DNA of 64,000 nucleotides. Source: Alphaproteobacteria bacterium (lineage in GTDB: Bacteria; Pseudomonadota; Alphaproteobacteria; Micropepsales; Micropepsaceae). The DNA is taken from contig CANIHD010000015.1 in the NCBI GenBank assembly GCA_947467345.1, positions 1-64,000 on the forward strand. Reading direction: 5' to 3'. The position numbers were made by a program, and so were the translations under genes. Below are positions 39,029 to 46,656 of this stretch, in pieces (positions within the stretch are counted from its first letter, which is position 1; every line of letters starts with the position of its first letter). The notes under the pieces were generated by a model. The model did not search any database, had not been told where the DNA came from, and saw nothing but the letters and a program-made list of their open reading frames with translations.

Positions 39029-40450
39029 TCAATCGCTCTGAACAGGATCACGGCGAGCAAGCATTTCCAGATACGCCGGTATAGTTTCATAGGTAGGGAT
39101 GGGATCGGTCTGTTCCGTGACCAGAGTTCCCGACCACAGAATATTTTTCGGATAGAAAGCTCGGCTCTCCCACTCGCCGCTTTGGAACGTCCAATGCGTT
39201 GCCTCTGGAAGGAGCGCATTGGGCAGCGCATAGCGCGCATATGGATTGTGGAACACCTCAAGTTCGGCGCACCAAGGCTCGTGCATTTGCGGCCAAATGG
39301 AAAGATATTCTTCGCTGGTCACGTCCATACAAAAGGGGACGCCGTCTAGCGCGCCAGGTGTCCAATCCGCAAATTTTCCGTATCGAACATAGCGTAGGTC
39401 ATGATTCGTCGCGCCACTCGACACAGCGACGCGATTAAGTTTGCTGAGTGTGCACGCATTGGTGAAAATTATGGCGGACAATTCAGCATGCCGGTCATCG
39501 CGAAAGAGTCCGGTAGGAAACTCTGTAGTTCCCTGAAGCTGATCTGCTTGAAGCACAACAGCTACGCGCTCGCCATTTACTTCGCTGATCTCAGCGCCCA
39601 GACCCGTAAGGTAGCCCATCAGAGCTTCTCGACTCCATATCATGGAGGCGGGCGCATGAAAGTCTGCCAACGCGAGTGCAAACGGTTGGCCGACGACATG
39701 TGGCAGTTGATCATAACGGCGCTGAAGTTTATTGCCGATCGTCTTGGCGAAGCGGAGCGCGGCCGAGCCGAAAAAGAGATCGATATTTTTTTGGGGTTGA
39801 AGCGTTGGAATCGCATTTACATGTTCGTAGCGAGCCGCCGGGTTGGCGGTCACTGCTTCAACCCAAGCACTCCCGCCTAGACGATTTTCAATTCGGAAAT
39901 CGGGATTTTCCTTCGGTTGGGTAACCAGCAAACCCTGCTCTCGAAAGCATGCCAAGAGTTGCGCTTCCCATAAGCGCGTATGGAAATTTCCGGTCTGGCA
40001 ATCTGATGCCCAGTTTCGGTCCGGTCGTGGAAGCGCGAGATAAAGCTGGTTGAGAAGCCAGCCGGCATTTCGATGACTTCTGCCACAGAACAATTTGAAT
40101 ATTTCGCTCGGCGATCGGTCGCCAAAATCATGCAAGGCCATTCGGCGTGGGGTGCCAGGTGGAACGGGTTCGCATGGCAAGCCTTCCCTAAGCTCTATTT
40201 CAGCTTTGTTCCGCGGAGCATCAATCGTCTGAATTCCTGCAGCCTCGCATGTGACAGTCCAAACATCGTCCACACGCCGTCGCATAACGACCACGCCATA
40301 GTCTCTTGTCTCACAGTGCAGCGTCACCGCCGCCCATCCATAACCGTCATCACTGCCCCACGCCTCCACCGGTGGGCGTTCGCCGAATCCATGGCCGCGA
40401 GGCAATGCAAGCGCGCAAATATCGAAAAGACCGTTATGCATCTGTCTCAT
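39029..40450 (-). CDS. Unknown protein with PD-(D/E)xK-like motif next to tRNA-His
   Basis: A 473-residue soluble protein with no signal or membrane segment. I recognise no family. Residues 155-205 hold a suggestive nuclease-like pattern: Glu162 in TRLWEAQLLACF, then PDF at 183-185 in KENPDFRIENR, then WVEAVTANP with Glu198. This mimics the E ... PD ... (D/E)xK order, but Lys is replaced by Val. The C-terminal half is mixed and without repeats (SKLNRVAVSSGA; FCMDVTSEEYLSIWPQ). The gene appears less G/C-rich than its neighbours and stands alone beside tRNA-His, a usual place for acquired DNA. Start is ATG 40450 or 40441. Confidence 0.6.
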   Translation of the reverse strand: MRQMHNGLFDICALALPRGHGFGERPPVEAWGSDDGYGWAAVTLHCETRDYGVVVMRRRVDDVWTVTCEAAGIQTIDAPRNKAEIELREGLPCEPVPPGTPRRMALHDFGDRSPSEIFKLFCGRSHRNAGWLLNQLYLALPRPDRNWASDCQTGNFHTRLWEAQLLACFREQGLLVTQPKENPDFRIENRLGGSAWVEAVTANPAARYEHVNAIPTLQPQKNIDLFFGSAALRFAKTIGNKLQRRYDQLPHVVGQPFALALADFHAPASMIWSREALMGYLTGLGAEISEVNGERVAVVLQADQLQGTTEFPTGLFRDDRHAELSAIIFTNACTLSKLNRVAVSSGATNHDLRYVRYGKFADWTPGALDGVPFCMDVTSEEYLSIWPQMHEPWCAELEVFHNPYARYALPNALLPEATHWTFQSGEWESRAFYPKNILWSGTLVTEQTDPIPTYETIPAYLEMLARRDPVQSD

Positions 40451-40513
40451 AAGGGCTTATTTCGCAGTATTAAGCTGCGGTGTCACGAGATCTCAGGTCG
40501 TCAGTTCGCCCCT

Positions 40514-40613
40514 TCACCCCCACATGAGATCGCAATTTCGCAAGGGCAGATCGCGGTAGCGTTTTCTGGTGATCTGGAAAATCCATCCACGATGCCCGAT
40601 TGCAGCGAGGTGC
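40514..40613 (-). pseudogene. Decayed copy of the 3' end of the molybdenum hydroxylase gene at 42058
   Basis: About 100 bases match the last 100 bases of the gene ending at 42058 at roughly 80% identity by eye, including the shared blocks GCAAGGGCAGATCGCGGTAG and GATGCCCGATTGCAGCGA. The copy still encodes TSLQSGI at one end and YRDLPLRN-DL-WG-stop at the other. A missing base near 40583 puts these in different frames. No upstream part of the gene is present. It is a relic of a past duplication or of a deleted paralogue. Confidence 0.75.
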
Positions 40614-40630
40614 GCCGCTCGCGCCTGGAC

Positions 40631-40655
40631 GGAACATTACCAAGCTAAGCCCGTT
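40631..40655 (+). promoter_or_regulatory. EcfG-type general stress promoter
   Basis: GGAAC-N16-CGTT, identical in spacing to the sites at 37275 and 40994, begins 81 bases before the 24-residue peptide gene and just beyond the hydroxylase relic. Confidence 0.65.
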
Positions 40656-40711
40656 AGATGAGCGCGCCTCTGTTCAAGGGGCCGAGAGAAATCGAACGAG
40701 GAACACACACC

Positions 40712-40786
40712 ATGAACAGCATCATCTATCTCGTCGGTCTTGTCGTCGTGGTTGGAGCCATCCTGTCATTTGTTGGGCTGAGGTAG
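40712..40786 (+). CDS. 24-residue single-pass membrane peptide
   Basis: ATG 40712 to TAG 40786 encodes MNSIIYLVGLVV, a short hydrophobic run, and a terminal LSFVGLR. One membrane helix fills almost the whole peptide. GAACGAGGAA upstream can serve as ribosome site. Nearly identical short peptides (MN-IIY-VGLVV ... LSF-GLR) recur in alphaproteobacteria, as I recall, usually annotated as hypothetical. The EcfG-like promoter upstream suggests stress induction. Function unknown. Confidence 0.7.
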   Translation: MNSIIYLVGLVVVVGAILSFVGLR

Positions 40787-41092
40787 TCTCCGGCACCACG
40801 ACCGCCGACCATCGAAAACTGCATCATCATTGTGGAGCGTTGCGACTGCGACGTAGCTGCAAGCTCTTGCGGTGTTCTAGCCTCTCCCCGTCACGCGTCC
40901 CCACGCATTTGCCTCACGTCACCAAGCATTTGCGTTTTTTCATCCGTTCAAATCGGCGCCGCATCTCTCCTTGCACAAAATTTTTGCAAATGAGGAACCG
41001 ACGCCTCGGCGGCTCGTTCGTGATTCACGATCCCATGGGAAATTTTCCTGGCGGTACGCCCACGCCGCGCACTTTCCAACAAAGGCACTCCG
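40787..41092. other. Intergenic stretch with an EcfG promoter only
   Basis: No gene is supported here. GCATTTGC occurs twice (near 40910 and 40925), and TTTTTGCAAATGAG precedes the EcfG site at 40994. No terminator with a T-run was seen after the 24-residue peptide gene. Confidence 0.5.
40994..41018 (+). promoter_or_regulatory. EcfG-type general stress promoter
   Basis: GGAAC-N16-CGTT lies 75 bases before the membrane protein gene at 41093. This is the third such site in 3.8 kb. Confidence 0.65.
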
Positions 41093-42004
41093 ATGGCCAA
41101 CGCGCCGGTTCTCACGCAAGTGATCGAATATGACATCGACAATTTCTCTTGGACGGCTGTGATCGCCGGCGCCCTGGTTGCCACGGCGACTATGGTCTTC
41201 CTGCTCGCGCTGGGCGCGGGGGTTGGCCTTTCCATTACCACCGCGTGGGAAGCGGATACGGGCACCGCGAAGACCATGCTGACCCTTGGCGCCATCTATT
41301 TTTTGGCGGTGCAGGCTTTCGGGTTCCTGATCGGCGGCTATCTGTCCGGCCGGTTGATCGGCCCATTATTGGAACGCCCGGCGGAGGAGCGCTTTCATTC
41401 CTTCGCGCATGGTTTGGCGACATGGGCGTTGTGCGTTGTTGCCACCGGGTTGCTCGTTACTGCTTCCGGCACGGTTCTCGGCGGCTCGGCGCTGAACGCA
41501 TCGGCGCAGGTCGGCGCCGCTGCCATTGAAAGCGAGACGGCTGGAGACGACATGAACGGTTACTGGGTTGATACGCTGTTTCGCCCCGATGCGGCGGCAC
41601 AGCTTACAGCAGCCCCAGCGTTCCAAGATCCGGCGAATCCGGTTGTCGGCGTAGCGCCCATCATGCCCCGAAACAATGACGCCGCGGGGGGAGAAGCCGG
41701 CCGGATTCTGACTATGGCCGCCGTGCCGGGCGACAAGCTTTCGCCGGCCGACCGCGGCCGCTTGGCCTCGCTGGTTTCAGAGGAAACTGGTCTGTCTACC
41801 GAACAATCCAGTCAACGCGTGGATACAATCGAGACGCAGATGGAGCAGCGCGCGCTCGCGGCCGCAGAGGCGGCGCGGCTGACCGCGCAATATATCGCGT
41901 TCTGGACGGCGCTCGCGCTGATCCTCGGCGCAGCGTGTGCGGCGGTGGGCGCACGATTGGGCCGCGAGATGGACGACGAGGCGCGCGGACTGGTTCGCGC
42001 CTAA
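41093..42004 (+). CDS. Integral membrane protein of unknown function
   Basis: A 303-residue protein with three N-terminal membrane segments: WTAVIAGALVATATMVFLLA, then a segment within TLGAIYFLAVQAFGFLIGGY, then ATWALCVVATGLLVTASG. A soluble loop of about 110 residues (150-260) follows, then a C-terminal helix (AFWTALALILGAACAAVGA). Gly-rich GAGVGL and GGYLSGRLIG mark the membrane part. Related proteins are annotated only as hypothetical or PhnA-like in rhizobia, from memory. The EcfG-like promoter suggests an envelope stress role. Confidence 0.7.
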   Translation: MANAPVLTQVIEYDIDNFSWTAVIAGALVATATMVFLLALGAGVGLSITTAWEADTGTAKTMLTLGAIYFLAVQAFGFLIGGYLSGRLIGPLLERPAEERFHSFAHGLATWALCVVATGLLVTASGTVLGGSALNASAQVGAAAIESETAGDDMNGYWVDTLFRPDAAAQLTAAPAFQDPANPVVGVAPIMPRNNDAAGGEAGRILTMAAVPGDKLSPADRGRLASLVSEETGLSTEQSSQRVDTIETQMEQRALAAAEAARLTAQYIAFWTALALILGAACAAVGARLGREMDDEARGLVRA

Positions 42005-42057
42005 GCTTAGATTTGAAGGGAAGCGAGCCCCGCCCTCATCGGTGGGGTTTTTCCCAT

Positions 42058-44385
42058 TCACCCCCATGTCAGATCATAATTGCGCAAGGGCAGATCGCGG
42101 TAGCGTTTGCCGGTGACCTGGAAAATGGCATCGGCGATGCCCGATTGCAGCGACGTGCCGCGATCATGGCCCATGCCGTCCAGCCAATGCTCCGACTTGA
42201 AGAAGTGAATGTTGAGCTCGGGCGGATGTTCATTGAGCCGTGAAAGGATGAAACGGTCGAAATTGTTTTCCTTCATGCGTCCGTCAACGACATTGCTCTC
42301 CTGATACATCGCGTCGTTCAAGAACCAGGTGTTCTGACCCTCTAACTGTTTCTTGACCGACAGCGGATTGATCAGGCTGAGGCCTTCGTCGTGCGCGATG
42401 TCGGTGCGTAAGAGGCGCACCTCGCCCTGCTTACTGATCGAGATCTTATGCACCTGCGCGCTGAAAGTGGCGTGGCCGTCGCCTTCCGCGCCGCGTTCTT
42501 CGAGCGCGATGACACGCACCGTGCCTTGCGGCAGCGGCGTGCCCCAGTTCGACATCTCGGCCGCCATGTCGAGTGCTTTGATCATGTCGTCCTTATAGAA
42601 AAGGTTGCCGCGCTGGATGAGTTCGCGGCGATAGAGATAGGGGTCTTTGCCGGCGGCGTGCGCCAGCTCGTCCATGAAGCTTTCGCGATAAAACGTTTGC
42701 GCCGGCGCGCCGACGCCGCGCCGCGTACCCACCGGAATATGAAACTTCGCGGTGTGGGTGGAGAAGCGGTAATTCGGCACGTAATACCGCGCGGCGATGT
42801 CGAACCCTGCGGCTGGACCAGGCGCATTCTGGTCCGCCGCCGTTCTTACCTCCATCGCGATGGGCCAGCCATCGGCGTCGAGCGCGGCGCGCAGGCGCGC
42901 AACGCCGATGGAGCGATAGGTCGTGTTGATGAAATCTTCCTCGCGCGTCCACAAAAGGTGTATGGGCGTGCCGCGATTTTTATTGGCGATGTACAGCGCC
43001 TGCTCCGCCTGCGGCCCGTTGCCGTTGCGCCCATATCCGCCGCCAAGATGGCAGAGATGAAGATAAACGCTGGTTTCCGGCAGGCCGGTAATTTGCGACG
43101 CGGAGTAGCGCGTTTCCTGCGGGCTTTGATCGCCGATCCAAATGTCGACGCGATCATCGGTGACCAGCACGGTGGCATTGCCCGGCTCCATGCGGGCGCG
43201 CGGCAGATACGGTACGGAATATGTCGCCTCCACCATGCGCGTGCCGCTGGCAAAGGCCGCGTCGCAATCGCCGATATTGGTACGCATGGTACCGGGCGCA
43301 TCCAGCGACGCCATCAGCGCGGCGCGAATCTTCGCCGTGTCCATGGCGGCGTTTTGCGGGGGGATGTCCCATTCGATAGGCATTTTGTCGATGGCGGTTT
43401 TGGCCTGATACCAGGTGTCGGCGAGCACAGCGACGCCGCCGCCGAACACACGGCCTCTGATGAGAGCCGGATTGGGAATGGGAAACGGAATCGCCAAGAT
43501 GACGCCCGGCTCGCCGCGGACTTTTTCGAAATCATAGCTCTTCACCGAACCGCCATAGACGGGACACGATTTCACCGCAGCCCATTTCATGCCGGGCAAG
43601 CGCACGTCGATGCCATAAATCGTCTTGCCCCTTACCTTGTGGGGCACATCGAGATTTTTTTGCTCGGTGCCCATCAGAGTCCATTCCGATGGCGGCTTGA
43701 TGCGTATGGCTTTCGGATTTGGATGCGGCGTCTGCCCGGCAAGCGCGGCAACTGCGCCGTAGGTAGTCGTGCGTCCTGTGGGCTTATGTGTGACGACGCT
43801 GTTGGCGGAACTCACCTCCGCCACCGGTACGTTCCAAACCTTCGCCGCAGCAAGCAGCAAACGCTCGCGCGCTTCGGCGCCGGCAAGCTGCAGATAATAG
43901 CGCCCGTCTTTCACCGACGCCGCCGCGTTAGTCCGCATCCGCCGATAGAGGCTATCCGGAATTCCGGTGACGCCGGTCTTAGAGCGGTCGAGAAAATCGG
44001 GGGAGCCACCGCCATTCGGATCTCTGCCGCCATTGCCCATGACGTTGAGCGTCCAATCCGGCGCCATCTCGCGCGCGTCGCGATTGACCGACGCGTATTC
44101 AGGGCGAACTTTCGCCCAGTCGCATTGCAGCTCTTCGCACACCATCATGGGGTTCGACGTCCACACGCCTTGTCCGATTTCCGTTTGCGCAATGCGGATG
44201 GTTACCGTCTCGTCGGGCGCGACGACAACCCAGGCATTGACCTCAGGGTTCGCCGTTGGCTTGGTCCATACCGCGCCTTCCGGATTGATGATTTGCCCCG
44301 CGGCCTTTGTCGGGATCCAGAACCCGATAATGAGCGCGCCTGATGCAGCGAGTATGTCGCGCCGGGAAAGCTTTGCGGCGGCCAT
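42058..44385 (-). CDS. Xanthine dehydrogenase family molybdopterin-binding subunit (IorB-like), atypical active site
   Basis: A 775-residue large subunit of a two-component molybdenum hydroxylase of the isoquinoline 1-oxidoreductase type. A Tat signal (KLSRRDILAASGALIIGF) sends it to the periplasm. Family segments include TEIGQGVWTSNPMMVCEEL and EPGNATVLV. Where the family has the catalytic glutamate as GVGE before the final helix, this protein reads WLDGMGHDRGTSLQSGIADA, placing His at the Glu position. The start at 44385 gives the Tat signal; the extension to 44592 does not. It follows the 2Fe-2S subunit by 47 bases. Confidence 0.88.
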   Translation of the reverse strand: MAAAKLSRRDILAASGALIIGFWIPTKAAGQIINPEGAVWTKPTANPEVNAWVVVAPDETVTIRIAQTEIGQGVWTSNPMMVCEELQCDWAKVRPEYASVNRDAREMAPDWTLNVMGNGGRDPNGGGSPDFLDRSKTGVTGIPDSLYRRMRTNAAASVKDGRYYLQLAGAEARERLLLAAAKVWNVPVAEVSSANSVVTHKPTGRTTTYGAVAALAGQTPHPNPKAIRIKPPSEWTLMGTEQKNLDVPHKVRGKTIYGIDVRLPGMKWAAVKSCPVYGGSVKSYDFEKVRGEPGVILAIPFPIPNPALIRGRVFGGGVAVLADTWYQAKTAIDKMPIEWDIPPQNAAMDTAKIRAALMASLDAPGTMRTNIGDCDAAFASGTRMVEATYSVPYLPRARMEPGNATVLVTDDRVDIWIGDQSPQETRYSASQITGLPETSVYLHLCHLGGGYGRNGNGPQAEQALYIANKNRGTPIHLLWTREEDFINTTYRSIGVARLRAALDADGWPIAMEVRTAADQNAPGPAAGFDIAARYYVPNYRFSTHTAKFHIPVGTRRGVGAPAQTFYRESFMDELAHAAGKDPYLYRRELIQRGNLFYKDDMIKALDMAAEMSNWGTPLPQGTVRVIALEERGAEGDGHATFSAQVHKISISKQGEVRLLRTDIAHDEGLSLINPLSVKKQLEGQNTWFLNDAMYQESNVVDGRMKENNFDRFILSRLNEHPPELNIHFFKSEHWLDGMGHDRGTSLQSGIADAIFQVTGKRYRDLPLRNYDLTWG

Positions 44386-44432
44386 CAGGGCGTCCCCGCT
44401 GCCTTCATCATCGCCGCCGACAGACGCACGGC

Positions 44433-44855
44433 CTAACGGATGCGATGATAGGTGCTGCAGCGGCACGCATTGGTCATGCCTGCGTCGATCTCCGCGTCGC
44501 TGGGATTCGGGTTTCGCGTCAGCAGCGCCGCGGCACTCATAATCTGGCCAGATTGGCAGTAACCGCATTGCGGCACGTCGAGCGAGATCCACGCCTGCTG
44601 AATGGGATGGTTGCCGTCAGGCGACAGGCCTTCAATCGTGGTGACGTTGCGCCCCGCAGCGGCAGACACCGGAAAGCTGCAGGAGCGCACGGCCTGCCCA
44701 TCGACATGCAGCGTGCAGACGCCGCATTGCGCAATGCCGCAGCTGAATTTTGTGCCGGTCAATTCCAACTGTTCGCGGACGACCCAGAGCAGCGGCGTGT
44801 CGGGCGCGACATCAATCGAATGGCGCACACCATTCACCGAAAGGTCTATTGCCAT
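44433..44855 (-). CDS. 2Fe-2S subunit of the molybdenum hydroxylase (IorA-like)
   Basis: A 140-residue electron-transfer subunit with two [2Fe-2S] clusters. The plant-type ferredoxin cluster is [15 protein letters not shown] with a later Cys (RSCSFPV). The second cluster is [10 protein letters not shown] and [10 protein letters not shown]. The protein stops right at this motif, a few residues shorter than its paralogue at 51727. It passes electrons from the molybdenum site of the downstream large subunit to an outside acceptor. Start 44855 gives the normal MAIDLSVNG opening. Confidence 0.93.
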   Translation of the reverse strand: MAIDLSVNGVRHSIDVAPDTPLLWVVREQLELTGTKFSCGIAQCGVCTLHVDGQAVRSCSFPVSAAAGRNVTTIEGLSPDGNHPIQQAWISLDVPQCGYCQSGQIMSAAALLTRNPNPSDAEIDAGMTNACRCSTYHRIR

Positions 44856-45177
44856 GGTGCTATCCCCCGATCCCAAGCCGACCTTAGATATCGAATAGAA
44901 TGCCGGGCACGTTTTGCACGCAAGCCGTTTCGCCGCGTGCGTAATGAACGCGGCGTAATGAGCCCCGGCGCGGCTTCGGTGGCGGCCCGATTTCATGAGG
45001 CGGGGCGACCGCGTCATCAGCTTGCCCCCTCCCGTCCGCCGGCCGGTTCGGCCGCCCTGTGGATAACCGCCCCCGACCGACCAAATTCCCTAGCAATTCC
45101 GCGGGATACTGGCCTTCCTTGCAGCCCCCTACCCAAGCCGCTATTTAGGCGCACTTTTTCAAAGGCCCGGCACATTC
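44856..45177. other. Divergent promoter region between the hydroxylase operon and hisS
   Basis: No gene was found in these 322 bases. GCGTAATGA occurs twice as a direct repeat (44939-44947 and 44953-44961), 14 bases apart, and could be an operator for the hydroxylase genes. No known binding consensus was recognised. Confidence 0.4.
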
Positions 45178-46656
45178 ATGACTCAGGAACAGTACCGCCC
45201 TAGAGCGCGGCTGCCGCGTGGGTTCCGGGATCGGACCGCCAGCGAGATCGCCACCGAGCGCCAGATGCTGGATACGATCCGGCGCGTCTATGAAAGCTAT
45301 GGCTTCGAGGCCCTAGAAACCCCGGCCCTCGAATATGCCGATGCGCTGGGCAAATTCCTGCCTGACCAGGACCGCCCCAATGAAGGCGTGTTCTCGTTCC
45401 AGGACGACGACGAGCAATGGGTGTCGCTGCGCTATGATCTGACCGCGCCCCTCGCGCGCTACGTCGCCGAGAATTTCCAGAACCTGCCCAAGCCCTTCCG
45501 CCGCTATCAGACCGGCACGGTGTGGCGGAACGAGAAGCCGGGTCCGGGGCGCTTCCGCGAATTCATTCAGTTCGACGCCGACACGGTGGGCTCAGCTTCG
45601 CCCTCCGCCGACGCCGAACTTCTGATGATGCTGTCGGATACCTATGAAGCGCTGGGGCTGAAACGCGGCGACTATCTGATCAAGCTGAACAGCCGCAAGC
45701 TGCTCGACGGCGTGCTGGAAATCGCCGAAGTCGATGCCACGAGGCGCGGCACCGTTTTGCGCGCCATCGACAAATTCGACCGCCTTGGCGCACGCGGCGT
45801 GGAGGCGCTTTTGGGCGCGGGCCGCAAAGACGACTCCGGCGATTTCACCAAGGGCGCGGATTTGAGCGCGAATGCGATTTCGCGCGTGCTGGCTTTCGTA
45901 ACATCGGAGCAAGCGCAAGATTCGAACGAAGCGCTCAGCGCGTTAGGCGATGCCATTCGTGGCAGCGCTGTCGGCGAAGAAGGCCTAGCGAATCTGCGCG
46001 CCATTCTCGGCCTTGCTGAAAAAAGCGGCTATGGCCCAGACCGCATTCGCCTGGACACCGGCATTGTGCGCGGCCTCGATTATTACACCGGCCCCGTGTT
46101 CGAAGCGCAGCTCACCTTTCCGGTCACCAATGAAGCGGGCGAAACCATCGTGTTCGGTTCCGTCGGCAGCGGCGGGCGCTATGACGATCTTGTTGCGCGC
46201 TTCACCGGACAGCGCGTTCCGGCCAGCGGCGTTTCCATTGGCGTCAGCCGGCTTCTGACCGCGTTGAAAACACGCTCCACAGCAGATGCTTTTGCGGCCA
46301 ATCCGCTCGTCGTGGTGCTGGTTTTGGATAAGGCCGAAGCTGCATCAAGCTTCGCCATGGCACGCGATTTGCGCGAGGCCGGATTTCGCGTCGAAGCCTA
46401 TACCGGCGAAGCGGGCATGAAGGCGCAGTTCAAATATGCCGACAGACGCAATGCCGCTGTCGCCATCATTGAAGGTTCGGATGAGCGCGCGCGCGGCGAA
46501 GTCATGGTGAAAGATTTGGTGCTCGGTGCCGAGTTGGCGAAGTCCGTCGAAGGGCGCGCCGCCTGGGTAAAAGACCGCCCAGCGCAAGCCGCCGTGCCGC
46601 GTGATCAATTGATCACCTATTTGCGGAATTTGTTTGAAGTGCGGGGAGGCGAATAA
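45178..46656 (+). CDS. hisS: Histidyl-tRNA synthetase (alphaproteobacterial type)
   Basis: A 492-residue class II synthetase. Motif 2 is FRRYQTGTVWRNEKPGPGRFREFIQFDAD, cited in part: QTGTVWRNEKPGPGRFREF. The histidine-binding segment is LDTGIVRGLDYYTGPVFE and motif 3 GRYDDLVARFTGQ-ASGVSIGVSRL. The PGPGRFREF form of motif 2 and the RLPRGFRD start mark the alphaproteobacterial lineage, which co-evolved with tRNA-His lacking G-1:C73. That tRNA is in this window at 38854. First gene of hisS-hisZ-hisG. Confidence 0.96.
   Translation: MTQEQYRPRARLPRGFRDRTASEIATERQMLDTIRRVYESYGFEALETPALEYADALGKFLPDQDRPNEGVFSFQDDDEQWVSLRYDLTAPLARYVAENFQNLPKPFRRYQTGTVWRNEKPGPGRFREFIQFDADTVGSASPSADAELLMMLSDTYEALGLKRGDYLIKLNSRKLLDGVLEIAEVDATRRGTVLRAIDKFDRLGARGVEALLGAGRKDDSGDFTKGADLSANAISRVLAFVTSEQAQDSNEALSALGDAIRGSAVGEEGLANLRAILGLAEKSGYGPDRIRLDTGIVRGLDYYTGPVFEAQLTFPVTNEAGETIVFGSVGSGGRYDDLVARFTGQRVPASGVSIGVSRLLTALKTRSTADAFAANPLVVVLVLDKAEAASSFAMARDLREAGFRVEAYTGEAGMKAQFKYADRRNAAVAIIEGSDERARGEVMVKDLVLGAELAKSVEGRAAWVKDRPAQAAVPRDQLITYLRNLFEVRGGE

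Noticed and set aside
38854-42004. Genomic island with att duplication at tRNA-His
   Set aside because: No integrase was found, and no second copy of the tRNA-His 3' end was seen within the next kilobases, so a classic island cannot be claimed.
42448-44343. 631-codon open frame on the plus strand
   Set aside because: It is antisense to the molybdenum hydroxylase large subunit, whose motifs are clear; high G+C third positions keep the opposite frame open. The translation is Arg/His-rich with no recognisable motif.
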